A stretch of DNA of 64,000 nucleotides from JAKZRT01 sp965247915 (GCA_965247915.1 OZ252048.1:3286001-3350000), one strand, 5' to 3'; shown: positions 1 to 8,966, numbered from the stretch's first letter. A program made the numbers and translations. The notes: generated by a model not told the origin, from the sequence alone.

Positions 1-454
1 AGCCAAGGGTATTCGACAGCCCGATCGCGTAGGCGCCGCGGGCGGCGGCGGCCTTCAGCCCGTCGATGACCGGTTCGGTCTTGCCGCTGGAGCTGAGGCC
101 AATCACAACGGTCTCGTCGTCTACGACGTCGAGCCCGTAGGTGGCAAAGTTGAACGCTTCGCAGGGCTCGCAGACAGCACCGAGTATGCGCTCCATAACG
201 TGGCGGACGCCATAACCGGAGATCCAGCTGTCGCCGCATCCCACCATCGCCACACGCCGGAAGGGTCTATCGGCAAGATCGGCGGCGATTGCGGCGAGTG
301 GCGCGACGTTGGCTTCAAGGGTCGCACGGATCGCTTCGCCTTGCGACATCATCTCGCTTTCAGTGAGCGCCACGCGGCGGAAGCGCTCCGGATCGCCGGG
401 AGCGTCGGAGGACGATTCTCGCTGGATCTCCCGCAGTCGTTGCTCAATGCTCAC
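1..454 (-). CDS. SIS-domain protein (sugar-phosphate isomerase/deaminase type), 3' end outside window
   Basis: I translated this strand by hand: 151 residues are visible and the frame is open to the window edge. A GTG at 452-454 is the first plausible start. Residues about 69-80 contain VAMVGCGDSW and residues about 117-127 contain VIGLSSSGKTE, the phosphosugar-binding pattern of SIS domains as in GlmS, FrlB and AgaS-like proteins. The gene is divergent from the DeoR regulator with 87 bp between them, so the regulator probably acts on this shared region. Family members isomerise or deaminate phosphorylated amino sugars, but the substrate cannot be told from this part. Confidence 0.8.
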   Translation of the reverse strand, partial: MSIEQRLREIQRESSSDAPGDPERFRRVALTESEMMSQGEAIRATLEANVAPLAAIAADLADRPFRRVAMVGCGDSWISGYGVRHVMERILGAVCEPCEAFNFATYGLDVVDDETVVIGLSSSGKTEPVIDGLKAAAARGAYAIGLSNTLG

Positions 455-541
455 GTGATTTTCCCTTCAGCTTGTCCGATACTATTTTCGATATCTGTCA
501 CTTAAGTAGAAATCGCAAGTACCGATCGAGGAGTTGCAATT

Positions 542-1342
542 ATGTCCGAGGCCGCTTCCCAGTCGCAACTCAGCCCGCGGCACGAGCAAATCCTCGAAAC
601 GCTGAAGTGCGTGAGTGTGGTCGAAGTCGCGAAGCTATCCAACGCGCTCGGGGTGTCGGTGGTCACAATTCGGTCCGATCTCGATGCGCTCGAGCGCCGG
701 ATGCTTCTACGCCGCATCCGCGGTGGTGCGACGTCGGTCCAACCTGCACGCTTTGTGCGCCCGCTTGAACTGCTGAGCCAGAGTTTCGGAGAGGAGAAGG
801 AGCGCATCGGCGCGATGGCGGCCAGGATGGTCCGTGATGGCGAGACAATCATCTTCGATGCCGGGACTACCACGCTGGCGATGGCGCTCGCGCTACCAGA
901 GGATCTGCGAGATGTCGTTGTCATCACGAGCAGCCTCGATATCGCCATTTCCCTTGAGAATCATTCAGGTGTGACGGTGATGGTCACCGGCGGTACGGTA
1001 AAGAAGACTGGACGCAATCCGCGCTCGCGCTCGCTGATCCCCCCCCTTGCCGCATTCCTACTAGGCCAGATCAACGCGGATTGCGCGTATCTCTGCTGCG
1101 CCGGGATCCACGCCGGCCGAGGGTTCACGAACGCGCATTTCGAAGAGGTGGAGATCAAGCGCGCGATGCTCGCGGCTGCCAGGCGCGCAGTGATGCTGGG
1201 CGATCATGGCAAGATCGGCCATGTCGCGGGGGCGCGGATCGCGGGCGTCGAGGAGGTCTCTTCTCTTGTCACGGACCACCGCGCTGAGCCTGCCGATGTG
1301 CAGGCGCTTGAGGCCGCAGGCCTCGATGTGATCCAGACCTGA
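542..1342 (+). CDS. DeoR-family transcriptional regulator
   Basis: 266 residues, normal for the family. An N-terminal winged helix-turn-helix lies around residues 10-62 (VAKLSNALGVSVVTIRSDLD). The sugar-phosphate sensing DeoRC domain follows from about residue 82 and includes FDAGTTTLAMA, the usual ligand loop. A strong ribosome site GAGGAG lies 8 bp before the ATG. DeoR proteins usually repress sugar or amino-sugar catabolic operons and are released by a phosphorylated sugar. Placement between a SIS gene and a transporter operon fits control of both, which is an inference from position. Confidence 0.9.
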   Translation: MSEAASQSQLSPRHEQILETLKCVSVVEVAKLSNALGVSVVTIRSDLDALERRMLLRRIRGGATSVQPARFVRPLELLSQSFGEEKERIGAMAARMVRDGETIIFDAGTTTLAMALALPEDLRDVVVITSSLDIAISLENHSGVTVMVTGGTVKKTGRNPRSRSLIPPLAAFLLGQINADCAYLCCAGIHAGRGFTNAHFEEVEIKRAMLAAARRAVMLGDHGKIGHVAGARIAGVEEVSSLVTDHRAEPADVQALEAAGLDVIQT

Positions 1343-1517
1343 TTTCACAGTTGCCGATTTTTCGGGCGTTGGCGCCGCGCAGTTAGGCAGATCGCTGCCA
1401 TCTCTCGTTTGCAGTATTTCTTTTTTGCAAAAAGTTTCGATTTAGTATCTCCTGAAAGTACGTGGGTCTGAGTCGCGGACTTTGGCCTGAATAATTCAAT
1501 TGGACAGGGAGTATCCG
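1343..1517 (+). promoter_or_regulatory. Leader of ABC importer operon with a 12-bp palindrome
   Basis: This 175-bp gap between the regulator and the binding protein is AT-richer than its surroundings. It holds a perfect palindrome TTTTTGCAAAAA at 1422-1433, a plausible operator for the DeoR-type regulator, and GGACAGGGAG at 1502-1511 as the ribosome site for the next gene. No promoter hexamers are clear enough to call. Confidence 0.35.
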
Positions 1518-2564
1518 ATGAAACTGACACGACGAACAGTCGTAGGCAGTCTTGCCGCCGCAACAGCCCTTTCGAGCCCGACGATCTTGCGCGCCCAGAC
1601 CCGCGAGCTGGTGATGGTGGGCTACGGAAATGAATCCGACGCCCCGCTTATCGCCGCTGGCGAGGAACTCGGCCGTCGCAATCCCGGCGTTTCGCTGCGC
1701 GTCATCGGCGGGCTCTCCGCCGAAGCGCTCGCTCAGATCAAGGCCGCGCGAGGCAACTCGCCTTACGACCTTGCCGTGATGGGTTCGCCTGCCATCATTA
1801 ATGCGCTGGCCGAGGACGTGCTTGTCCCTCTCGATTTCTCGAAGATCCCCAATTCGCAGAACGTCGATCCGCGTTTCACGCCCTACGGCTACGACGTCGG
1901 TCAGCCGATCTGGTTCGAGGGAATTGGCATCGCTTACGACACCACAAAAATCGAAACTCCGCCGACCACGTGGAAACAGCTCTGGAGCGGAGAGTATGCA
2001 GGGCGAATCGGCATGTGTCGTCCGCAGTCAAACCTCGGGCTCGGCGTTCTCGCGGCGACCTGCGAGGCTTTTGGGATACCGCAGGACGACATGACCTTCG
2101 CGCTCAACAAGTGGAAAGAGCTCGATCCGCTCGTAGGACGTAGTCCGCCGCTGCTCCAGCAGATGATTGAGCGCGGCGAGGTTGATCTTGCGCCGCTCTG
2201 GCACGTCAACACCGCGCTGGCGGCGGCGTCGGGGCTTCCGATCGGCTATTCGAAGATGACCGGCCCCGGCCCGCTGATGCTGCCGACCAATATTGTCCAG
2301 TTCGTCAACACGGCCGAAGGTACGGCAGACCTCGTAACCGAGTTCGCCGACATCCTGCTGACCCAGCGCATCCAGACGATGGCGGGAAGCGCGCCGATCT
2401 ATTTCGGCACCGTGGTCGAGGGCATCGAGGTGCCTGCCGAAGCAGCGCCTTACGTGCCGTCGACGACGGCCGAACTCGATAGCACGACCTCGCTGGACTG
2501 GCCGTCCTTCGCGCCGCTCAGGGGCGAGACGGTGGAGAAATTCGACCGAATGTTCGCGGCATGA
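1518..2564 (+). CDS. Extracellular solute-binding protein of a polyamine-type ABC importer
   Basis: 348 residues from the ATG at 1518, chosen because a purine-rich ribosome site sits just before it; an upstream TTG adds only six residues. The N-terminus MKLTRRTVVGSLAAATALSS looks like a Tat or Sec signal with an Arg pair and a hydrophobic core, cut near AQT. The rest resembles PotD/AfuA-like periplasmic binding proteins (VMGSPAIINALAEDVLVPLD, WFEGIGIAYDTTKI). It is the first gene of binding protein, ATPase, permease, permease. The ligand is unknown; the SIS gene nearby makes a sugar-related compound as possible as a polyamine. Confidence 0.85.
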   Translation: MKLTRRTVVGSLAAATALSSPTILRAQTRELVMVGYGNESDAPLIAAGEELGRRNPGVSLRVIGGLSAEALAQIKAARGNSPYDLAVMGSPAIINALAEDVLVPLDFSKIPNSQNVDPRFTPYGYDVGQPIWFEGIGIAYDTTKIETPPTTWKQLWSGEYAGRIGMCRPQSNLGLGVLAATCEAFGIPQDDMTFALNKWKELDPLVGRSPPLLQQMIERGEVDLAPLWHVNTALAAASGLPIGYSKMTGPGPLMLPTNIVQFVNTAEGTADLVTEFADILLTQRIQTMAGSAPIYFGTVVEGIEVPAEAAPYVPSTTAELDSTTSLDWPSFAPLRGETVEKFDRMFAA

Positions 2565-2589
2565 TACCCGAATGTTCGCGGCATGATAC
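2546..2589 (+). repeat. Perfect 22-bp tandem duplication over a stop/start junction
   Basis: Copies at 2546-2567 and 2568-2589 are identical. The first copy holds the stop of the binding-protein gene overlapping an ATG (ATGA); the second holds the ATG actually in frame with the ATPase. With one copy the two genes would overlap by 4 bp like the other junctions of this operon, so the duplication opened an 18-bp gap. Confidence 0.95.
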
Positions 2590-3662
2590 ACGGACCTCCG
2601 GGTCCCGCGACAAGGATCGCAACGACGGCCCCGGTGCTTCGCATCGGGGCCGTCAGCAAGTGTTTCGGCGCCACGACGGTGCTGGAGAATTGCTCGCTCG
2701 AAGTAGCCGAGGGAGAAATCGTTACGCTGCTCGGGCCTTCGGGGTGCGGTAAGACCACGCTTTTGCGCTGCGTCGCCGGGTTCTGGAAGGCCGACGGCGG
2801 CGCGATCGAGATTGACGGGCACGACATGGCCCCGGTGCCGGCCAACCGCCGGCCCGTGGGGGTGGTCTTTCAAAGCTACGCCCTCTTCCCCCATCTCACC
2901 GTCTCGAAGAACGTAGGCTACGCCCTCCGCATGAGCGGCATGGCCCGGGCCGAGGTCGCGGACCACGTCGCCAAAGCTCTTGAAACGGTGTCGCTGACAG
3001 GGTTCGAGGATCGCTATCCCGCCCAGCTTTCGGGCGGCCAGCAGCAGCGCGTCGCCATCGCGCGGGTACTCGTGATGGAGCCGCGCGTATTGCTTCTCGA
3101 CGAGCCGTTTAACGCACTCGACGCCAAACTCCGAGGAACGATGCAGGTCGAGCTTCGGCAACTGATCAAGCGGCTCGGCCTTACGTCCATCTTCGTAACA
3201 CACGACCAGGAAGAGGCGCTGACGATGAGCGACCGGATCGCGGTGATGCGCGCTGGCCGGATCGAACAGGCGGCGGCGCCCGACGAGATCTTCGACTGGC
3301 CGTCGACGGCCTACGTCGCCGATTTCATCGGCACGTCCAATTTCTGGAAGGCGAGGGCAGAGGCCGGCCAGGTCACACTGCCTGATGGCCAAACGCTCAG
3401 GACTGAGCTCGACGGCGCAGTGCAGGTGATGGCCCGGCCCCACAACTTGCGTCTCGCAGAAGCAGGGGCTGGCCCCTGGCAGGGCACCGTCGCTTTTCAC
3501 CGAAACGTAGGCGCTCTCATCGAATACCACATAGCGACCGCCGACGGCACGACGGTGAAGGTCGCCGCAATGCGTCAGGAGATAGCCCGTCCGCTTGAGG
3601 ATCGCGCCACTGTGACCCTCTCCGTGATCGATCCCGCGCTCTGCGCGGTCTATCCTGACTGA
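2583..3662 (+). CDS. ABC transporter ATP-binding protein, PotA type
   Basis: 359 residues. Walker A GPSGCGKTT is at residues 51-59, the signature LSGGQQQR at 149-156 and Walker B LLLDEP at 170-175, followed by the H-loop in FVTHDQEEALTMSDR. The C-terminal third (about 280-359) is a TOBE-like domain (VQVMARPHNLRLAE) as in PotA, CysA and FbpC. It energises uptake through the two permeases encoded next and lies on the inner face of the membrane. The start lies in the second copy of a 22-bp tandem duplication. The 3' end overlaps the next gene as TGATG. Confidence 0.93.
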   Translation: MIHGPPGPATRIATTAPVLRIGAVSKCFGATTVLENCSLEVAEGEIVTLLGPSGCGKTTLLRCVAGFWKADGGAIEIDGHDMAPVPANRRPVGVVFQSYALFPHLTVSKNVGYALRMSGMARAEVADHVAKALETVSLTGFEDRYPAQLSGGQQQRVAIARVLVMEPRVLLLDEPFNALDAKLRGTMQVELRQLIKRLGLTSIFVTHDQEEALTMSDRIAVMRAGRIEQAAAPDEIFDWPSTAYVADFIGTSNFWKARAEAGQVTLPDGQTLRTELDGAVQVMARPHNLRLAEAGAGPWQGTVAFHRNVGALIEYHIATADGTTVKVAAMRQEIARPLEDRATVTLSVIDPALCAVYPD

Positions 3663-4594
3663 TGGCCGTCGCGGCCCTTCGCTCGGCCGCAGCGCGGCCC
3701 GGCCTCGGAGAGCTTGTGCTTGACAAGCTCCTCTCCGGCAGAGGCATCTGGCCTGCAGTGCCGGCGATCCTCGTCCTGACGGTCGTGGCCGTCATCCCGT
3801 TCGTGATTCTTCTCTCACTCGGGTTCTCGGACATCGTGGTTTCGCGCGGCGCGATTGTCTCGCGGACCTTTTCGCTGGATTATCTCACTGCAGCGCTGAC
3901 CGATTCCCTCTACTGGATCACTTTCAAGCGCTCGCTCAGCCTTGCGCTCAGCACCACGGCGCTCTGTTTTCTCTTCGGTTACCCAGTTGCCTACCTCTTC
4001 CTTGTTGGCGGCCGCTGGACCAAGCGACTAATCCTCGTCTTGACGATCGCGCCGCTTCTGACGAGCGGGATCGTGCGCACTTATGCCTGGCTCGTGATCC
4101 TCGGTGGGCGCGGCGTGCTGAACTCGACACTGATCAATATCGGCCTCATCGACCAGCCGCTCCGCATCATGAATACACACTGGGCAGTACTGATCGGGAT
4201 GGTGCAAATCCATCTTCCGGTGATGATCCTGCCGCTGATCGCGGTGATGAGCCGGCACGACGGCAGCCTCATCGAAGCCTCGCAGAACCTCGGCGCCTCG
4301 CGGCTTGGAACCCTGAGTACAGTGATCCTGCCGCTCAGCGTGCCGGGCATCGGGACCGGCTCGGCACTCGTATTTACGTTGAGCTACACGACCTTCGTCG
4401 TTCCCCAGATTCTCGGCGGCGGGAATTATCTAAACGCCGCGACCATGATCTACGAGCAGGTGGTCTTCTCGCTCGAATGGAGCAAGGGATCGGTGACTTC
4501 GCTCATTCTGATGGTGACCTGCCTTGCAGTGCTGGTGTCCATCGCGCTTGTGACCAACCACTTCGCCCGCTGGACCAGGGAACGCGACGTATGA
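3662..4594 (+). CDS. ABC transporter permease, PotB type
   Basis: 310 residues with about six hydrophobic segments, beginning around AVPAILVLTVVAVIPFVILL. The cytoplasmic EAA loop that docks the ATPase is visible as EASQNLGASRLGTLSTVILP. This is the first of two inner-membrane permeases of a polyamine-type importer. The start overlaps the ATPase stop (TGATG) and the end overlaps the next permease start by 4 bp, so the genes are translationally coupled. Confidence 0.92.
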   Translation: MAVAALRSAAARPGLGELVLDKLLSGRGIWPAVPAILVLTVVAVIPFVILLSLGFSDIVVSRGAIVSRTFSLDYLTAALTDSLYWITFKRSLSLALSTTALCFLFGYPVAYLFLVGGRWTKRLILVLTIAPLLTSGIVRTYAWLVILGGRGVLNSTLINIGLIDQPLRIMNTHWAVLIGMVQIHLPVMILPLIAVMSRHDGSLIEASQNLGASRLGTLSTVILPLSVPGIGTGSALVFTLSYTTFVVPQILGGGNYLNAATMIYEQVVFSLEWSKGSVTSLILMVTCLAVLVSIALVTNHFARWTRERDV

Positions 4595-5406
4595 GAGCGC
4601 TTCGACACACCTCTTTCGCCGATATGCTGGGAATCGGCCTTATCCTCGTCGTGGCGGTCTTCTCGCTCGTTCTGCTCGTGGCACCTTCGATCATCGTGCT
4701 GATCATTTCCTTCGACACCCGCGCCTACGTAAGTTTCCCGCCCGAGGGCTTCACGCTGCGCTGGTACGCCGGGGTCTTCGAGAAGAGCGAGCTGGTCGAG
4801 GCGATGTGGACCAGTCTCAAGGTCGGACTGGCGGTCACAATCCTCTGTATTGTCCTCGGCGTGCCTACCGCACTCGCCTGTGTTCGGGGCCGCTTCCGCG
4901 GGACGACCGCGCTCTCGGTCTTCGTGCTGGTGCCGCACATGGTGCCGGGCATCGTCCTCGGCGTCGCGGTCCTCTTCGCGGGCGCGCTCGTCGGGGTCTC
5001 GCCGTCGATCTGGCTACAGTCGATCTCGATAACAGCGTTCATACTGGCGGTGATGGTGCGCACGGTGCAAAGTCGGCTCTTGCGCCTCGACCCCGCGCTG
5101 GAAGAGGCGGCGGCGAATCTCCGCGCGACCCCGTTCCAGAGCCTGCGCACGGTGACCTTCCCTCTCCTTATGCCCGCGATCCTCGCCGGTGCTGTCTTCA
5201 CCTTCGTCGAGGGCTTCGACAATCTCTCGGTGGCGATCTTCACCCACAGCTTCCGCGACCGTCCGCTGCCCATCGAGCTTCTCGCCCTCGTGCAGTACAC
5301 GAGTACGCCCCTCGTTGCCGCGGTCACTGGCCTCCAGATCGTGCTGGCGATCGCCGCGCTTGTAGTTGTGTCGATGAGCATCGGGAGCGATTGGGTCAAC
5401 GAGTGA
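4591..5406 (+). CDS. ABC transporter permease, PotC type
   Basis: 271 residues from the ATG at 4591, which overlaps the previous stop as ATGA; longer in-frame starts upstream would lie inside the previous gene. It has about six membrane segments and the EAA loop EEAAANLRATPFQSLRTVTF. It pairs with the PotB-type permease to form the channel. The stop overlaps a GTG start for the polysaccharide deacetylase, so the hydrolase belongs to the same transcript. Confidence 0.92.
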   Translation: MRALRHTSFADMLGIGLILVVAVFSLVLLVAPSIIVLIISFDTRAYVSFPPEGFTLRWYAGVFEKSELVEAMWTSLKVGLAVTILCIVLGVPTALACVRGRFRGTTALSVFVLVPHMVPGIVLGVAVLFAGALVGVSPSIWLQSISITAFILAVMVRTVQSRLLRLDPALEEAAANLRATPFQSLRTVTFPLLMPAILAGAVFTFVEGFDNLSVAIFTHSFRDRPLPIELLALVQYTSTPLVAAVTGLQIVLAIAALVVVSMSIGSDWVNE

Positions 5407-6302
5407 GGCCGACGTCGGTAGGCGGTGGCCACAGGCGCTACGACTACCGCCCGGTCACTGAGCCCGTCGCCTATCGCTGGCCTGAAGGGCGCGGGCTTGC
5501 CGTCTACGTGGCGGTTAATCTCGAAATTTACGACTTCGATGCCGCGCGTCTGGGCGAGATCGTTCCCAATCCCGCGCGCCCGGATCTCATCAACTATTGC
5601 TGGCTCGACTGGGGCAACCGGGTCGGCGCGTGGCGGCTCCACTACGCCATGCAGGAGTTCGGCATCCCCGCGACCGCCCTCGTCAACAGCCGCCTTTACG
5701 CCGCCGCACCGGGGCTCGTCGAGGCATGGCGCGAAAGCGGCGCCGAGATCGCCGCGCATGGCAGGACGAACGGCGAAAGCCAGGCGGGGCTGTCCGAGGC
5801 CGAGGAACGCGCGCTCATCGCCGAGGCCACGAACGAGTTCAACCTGCGGGAGGGCCGCTCGCCTGAGGGCTGGCTCAGTCCCTGGATCGCCGAGACGCTG
5901 GCGACGCCCGATCTTCTGGCCGAAGCGGGCTACAGCTACCTTCTCGACTGGGGCGCGGATGACCGGCCATTTCCGAAAGCGACGCGCGCCGGACCGATCA
6001 TGTCCGTTCCATATTCTCAGGAGGCCAACGACGCCAACGCAATCGCCGTGCGCCGTGCGGGTGCAGCTGAGTTCCGCGACCTCTGTCTCGCCCAGATCGA
6101 CGAGATGCTGCGCTAGGCAGAGACCGGAGCGCTCGTGGCGCCCATCGCTCTCCACCCTCACATCATCGGGCAGGCCCACCGGCTGCATCATTTTCGCGCC
6201 GTCATTGCGCGGCTGTCCGAACTTCGGGACGAGATCTGGCTGACCACCGCCGGCAAGATCGCTGAGGTCGCCGCAGGCGGTGGCGGAGCAGGGCGGACCT
6301 AG
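5403..6302 (+). pseudogene. PuuE/NodB-like polysaccharide deacetylase interrupted by an in-frame amber codon
   Basis: A GTG start at 5403 overlaps the permease stop. The first 237 residues read like the PuuE-type branch of the carbohydrate esterase 4 family, with EIAAHGRTNGE as the conserved His loop. A TAG at 6114-6116 ends the frame, but the same frame continues with the expected C-terminal motif ALHPHIIGQAHRL and stops at 6300-6302. A single C-to-T change (CAG to TAG) would explain this. Unless an amber suppressor exists, the product lacks the terminal 60 residues including the second His motif. The family removes formyl, acetyl or amide groups from sugars, allantoin or peptides; the substrate is unknown. 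Confidence 0.85.
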
Positions 6303-6455
6303 GCTCCGTGTCGTCACAGGCCGCCTCGTCGGTGCCAAGACAGATCGGCACCCCGGCGTCTCTGAGCGCGCGGAACGGCATCATGCCCGATCCGAGCTTA
6401 AGGTTCGAAATCGGATTGTGGGCGACGAGCGCATCTATGGTGAGCGCCTCAATCT
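6303..6455 (-). pseudogene. Amidohydrolase fragment (TrzA/AtzB/SAH-deaminase type)
   Basis: About 50 residues are recognisable: VAHNPISNLKLGSG followed by GVPICLGTDEAACDD. These are the metal-proximal His/Asn strand and the late Asp (GTD) motif of cytosine-deaminase-like amidohydrolases. Both ends are lost: one joins the deacetylase pseudogene near 6302, the other a methyltransferase fragment near 6440-6455. No start and no complete domain remain. Confidence 0.75.
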
Positions 6456-6784
6456 CTGCGTTTGGAACAAGTCGAACGCCGGCATGGGCTCGCTTTATCG
6501 GTCCAAGCAGGAACTGATTTTTGTCTATAAAGTCGGTGACGCGCCACATCTGAACAACGTTGAACTTGGCCAGCACGGGAGAAACCGCACCAACGTCTGG
6601 GATTATGCGTCGGTCAATTCCATGGCCGGGAGCCGGCGTGATGATCTCGAACTTCATCCCACAGTGAAGCCGACGAGACTGGTCGCCGATGCAATCCAGG
6701 ACGTGACACGTCGCGGCGAACTAGTTCTTGATACTTTCCTTGGTTCGGGCACCAGCTTGATCGCGGCTGAACGTGGTCGGCCCC
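6440..6784 (+). pseudogene. DNA N-4/N-6 adenine or cytosine methyltransferase, internal fragment
   Basis: The frame shows VWNKSNAGMGSLYRSKQEL, then ELHPTVKPTRLVADAI and VLDTFLGSGTSLIAAER, the typical C-terminal half of beta-class DNA methyltransferases with the SAM-binding FxGSGT motif. These are often fused to a ParB-like domain in alphaproteobacterial mobile elements. The 5' part is absent; the 3' end runs into an IS3-family fragment right after the SAM motif. It cannot be functional. Confidence 0.8.
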
Positions 6785-7190
6785 CATTGAGTGGTCCAGT
6801 TTGAATGTTAGTGCATAATCGGCGTTTGCTCCATCGAGATGATGGTTTCCGGAGCCGGTGGGCGGTAGCCCAATGCACTGTGTGGTCTGACTGTGTTGTA
6901 ATGTTTCCTCCATTGTTTGATGACGATTTGAGCCTCTTTGAGTGTGTAAAAGACTTCCCCGTTTAGCAGCTCGTCCCTGAAGCGAGCATTGAAGCTTTCG
7001 CAAAAACCGTTCTCCCAGGGTGATCCAGGTTCGATGTAGGCTGTCCTGGCGCCAACGGCGGCGATCCAGTTGCGGACCACCTCTGCGATGAACTCAGGGC
7101 CGTTGTCCGATCGAATATATGCAGGGACGCCCCGTAGGATGAACAGGTCAGTCAAAGCGTCGACGTCATTCGCGAGCCAAGGCCCTGAAA
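6785..7190 (-). mobile_element. IS3-family (IS407-like) transposase fragment, 3' part of OrfB
   Basis: The minus frame (stop at 6808) contains YIRSDNGPEFIAEVVRNWI, PGSPWENGFCESFNARFRDE and KHYNTVRPHSALGYRPPAPE, the second Asp and the Glu of the DDE site and the end of an IS3 OrfB. The first catalytic Asp and all of OrfA are missing, so the copy is dead. One end abuts the methyltransferase fragment near 6785; the other is lost near 7190-7213. Confidence 0.85.
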
Positions 7191-7266
7191 TTAGAGACGG
7201 CGACAACGTCGCCTCTGAACGTGACAATGTCTTGGAGATTGGTGTCACTCATGTTTATTTACTTGG

Positions 7267-7884
7267 ATGTTAAGTATATCGGACAAATCGGAGTCGGCCG
7301 ACAGCGCCGTCATTCTGGCGATTGGTGATATCCACCTCGGCACGCGCTGTTCGGGGTTGCCCGACGAAATTTCATCCTGGGGTATCGAACCCGGGGATCT
7401 GACACCGGCAACAGCCCTGACGGCATCAATTGATTTCGCAATAGAGCGAAAGGTCGATGCCGTGCTGTTCGCCGGGGATGTGGTTGAGAGCACCAATGCC
7501 CGGTTCGAAGCTATTGTGCCGCTTGAGCACAATGTCCGGCGGCGGCTGGATGCGGGAATCCAAGTCATCGCGGTTTCCGGAAACCACGATGTAGAGGCGT
7601 TGCCGCGGCTAGCCGCATTGATCGACGGCTTCGAGCTGTTGTGCGGTGGGGGGCAATGGCAATCGCGAACGGTTACACGAGGCCAGCAACCCGTCACCGA
7701 AATAGTTGGCTGGTCTTTTGGCGAGCGGTTCGTTCGTCAAAGCCCGCTGGCGCAGCTTCTGGCCGAACCGCTTGAACCGGTTTCGCCCGCGATTCCGCGA
7801 ATTGGCTTATTGCATGCCGATCTTGATGCTTCTGGTGGGCATTACGCTCCAATCCGGCAGGCCGAGTTGGATAACACTGGATAT
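7267..7884 (+). pseudogene. SbcD/Mre11-like metallophosphoesterase, 3' end cut off by an IS6 element
   Basis: From the ATG at 7267 the first about 206 residues show the metal-binding series GDIHLG, FAGDVVES and SGNHDVEA of calcineurin-like nucleases, closest to SbcD/YhaO DNA repair exonucleases. The family normally continues with GHxH motifs and a capping domain and pairs with an SbcC/YhaN-type ATPase, none of which is present. The frame runs into the IS6 left end at 7885 and stops at 7932 inside it. Without the last metal ligands it should be inactive. Confidence 0.8.
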
Positions 7885-8699
7885 GGCACTGTCAGACTAA
7901 ACCGGCTTGAGACGGGCAGGGAGGTATCATAGCGTCCCGCCATGACCAAGCGCTCCCCATTTAGGTACTTCAAAACCAGTCCCGAGATCATCCGCCTGGC
8001 GGTGATGTTGTATGTCCGGTTTCCGTTGTCATTGCGGAATGTCGAGGACCTGCTGCACGAGCGCGGCATCGACGTCAGCCACGAGACAGTTCGGTTTTGG
8101 TGGCATCGGTTTGGCCCGATGTTCGCATCTGAAATACGGAAAAGGCGGATCGAGGGTATGCGATCGAGCCAATGGCGATGGCATCTGGACGAGATGTTCG
8201 TGAAGATCAACGGCGAGAGGTTCTATCTGTGGAGGGCTGTGGATCACGAAGGTGAGGTCCTGGAAAGCTTCGTCACTAAGAGACGGGATAAGAAGTCCGC
8301 GTTGAAATTCCTAAGAAAAGCAATGCGAAAGCATGGTCGGCCCGGGGTGATTGTCACGGATCGGCTTCGCTCGTACGGCGCCGCTCTGAAGGAGATTGGC
8401 GCTGAAAATCAGCAAGAGACCGGCCGCTGGCTGAACAACAGGGCGGAGAATTCACACCTGCCGTTTCGAAGACGGGAGCGGGTGATGCTTCGGTTTCGGC
8501 GTATGCGAAGTTTGCAGAAATTCGCCGCCGTCCACGCCTCCATCTGCAATCATTTCAATCGGGAACGAAGCCTCTCTAGCCGGGACATCTTCAAGGCAAA
8601 CCGCAGCGCCGCTCTTGCTGAGTGGCGCGGTCTTGGCGCTGAATAAGGGACAGCTTCACTGTCCAAGCCGAGACTGGTTCGAATTAGTCTGCCAGCACC
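7885..8699 (+). mobile_element. IS6-family insertion sequence, apparently complete (815 bp)
   Basis: The ends are imperfect inverted repeats: GGCACTGTCAGACTAA at 7885-7900, and on the other strand GGTGCTGGCAGACTAA read inward from 8699. Size and single transposase gene fit IS6. The flanking 8 bp differ (CTGGATAT and ATCCTCGA), so no target duplication is left. That is expected if the copy took part in a replicative deletion or recombination that also cut the nuclease gene. Confidence 0.85.
7942..8646 (+). CDS. IS6-family transposase
   Basis: 234 residues, full length for the family. The DDE residues are visible in WHLDEMFVKINGERFYLWRA, GVIVTDRLRSYGAALKE and NNRAENSHLPFRRRERVM. The N-terminal helix-turn-helix region (SLRNVEDLLHERGIDVSHET) is intact. 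No frameshift or stop is seen, so the element could be active. Confidence 0.95.
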   Translation: MTKRSPFRYFKTSPEIIRLAVMLYVRFPLSLRNVEDLLHERGIDVSHETVRFWWHRFGPMFASEIRKRRIEGMRSSQWRWHLDEMFVKINGERFYLWRAVDHEGEVLESFVTKRRDKKSALKFLRKAMRKHGRPGVIVTDRLRSYGAALKEIGAENQQETGRWLNNRAENSHLPFRRRERVMLRFRRMRSLQKFAAVHASICNHFNRERSLSSRDIFKANRSAALAEWRGLGAE

Positions 8700-8714
8700 A
8701 TCCTCGATGTTTAA

Positions 8715-8966
8715 GTGCCGGGCGACGTCGTTCTCGACTGTTTCCTCGGCTCAGGCACGACGCTCATTGCGGCGGAAACATCGCACCGGAACTGACTTGG
8801 TGTGGAGATTGAGCCGGTCTACGTCGATCTTGCATTGCGCCGCTTGATGGCGCTGACCGGTCGCGAAGTCGTCCACGCAGCGACCGGAGAGACCTTTACA
8901 CCGGTAGCTTCACGGCGGGCCATCAAACTGCTCCCCGCCCCGGAAAAGACGTTCACGGATGGCTGA
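8715..8966 (+). pseudogene. 3' end of a second DNA methyltransferase gene, with an internal TGA
   Basis: The frame starts abruptly after the IS6 end with VVLDCFLGSGTTLIAAE, the SAM-binding motif, hits TGA at 8793-8795, then continues LGVEIEPVYVDLALRRL to a stop at 8964-8966. The stop codon sits where methyltransferases usually have a Cys or aromatic residue (RCxGxE). The SAM motif overlaps the one in the fragment at 6440-6784 but differs from it, so this is a remnant of another gene. It overlaps the DUF5681 gene by 8 bp. Confidence 0.8.

Noticed and set aside
2028..3530. 500-codon open frame on the minus strand across the binding protein and ATPase genes
   Set aside because: It is the antisense shadow of two well-supported genes; its residues are rich in His, Arg and Gly with no family motif.
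4725..6338. 537-codon minus-strand frame over the permease and deacetylase genes
   Set aside because: Antisense of genes with clear motifs in high G+C DNA; composition is not protein-like.
7877..8707. An 8-bp target duplication around the IS6 element
   Set aside because: The flanking octamers differ (CTGGATAT and ATCCTCGA), so none can be claimed.
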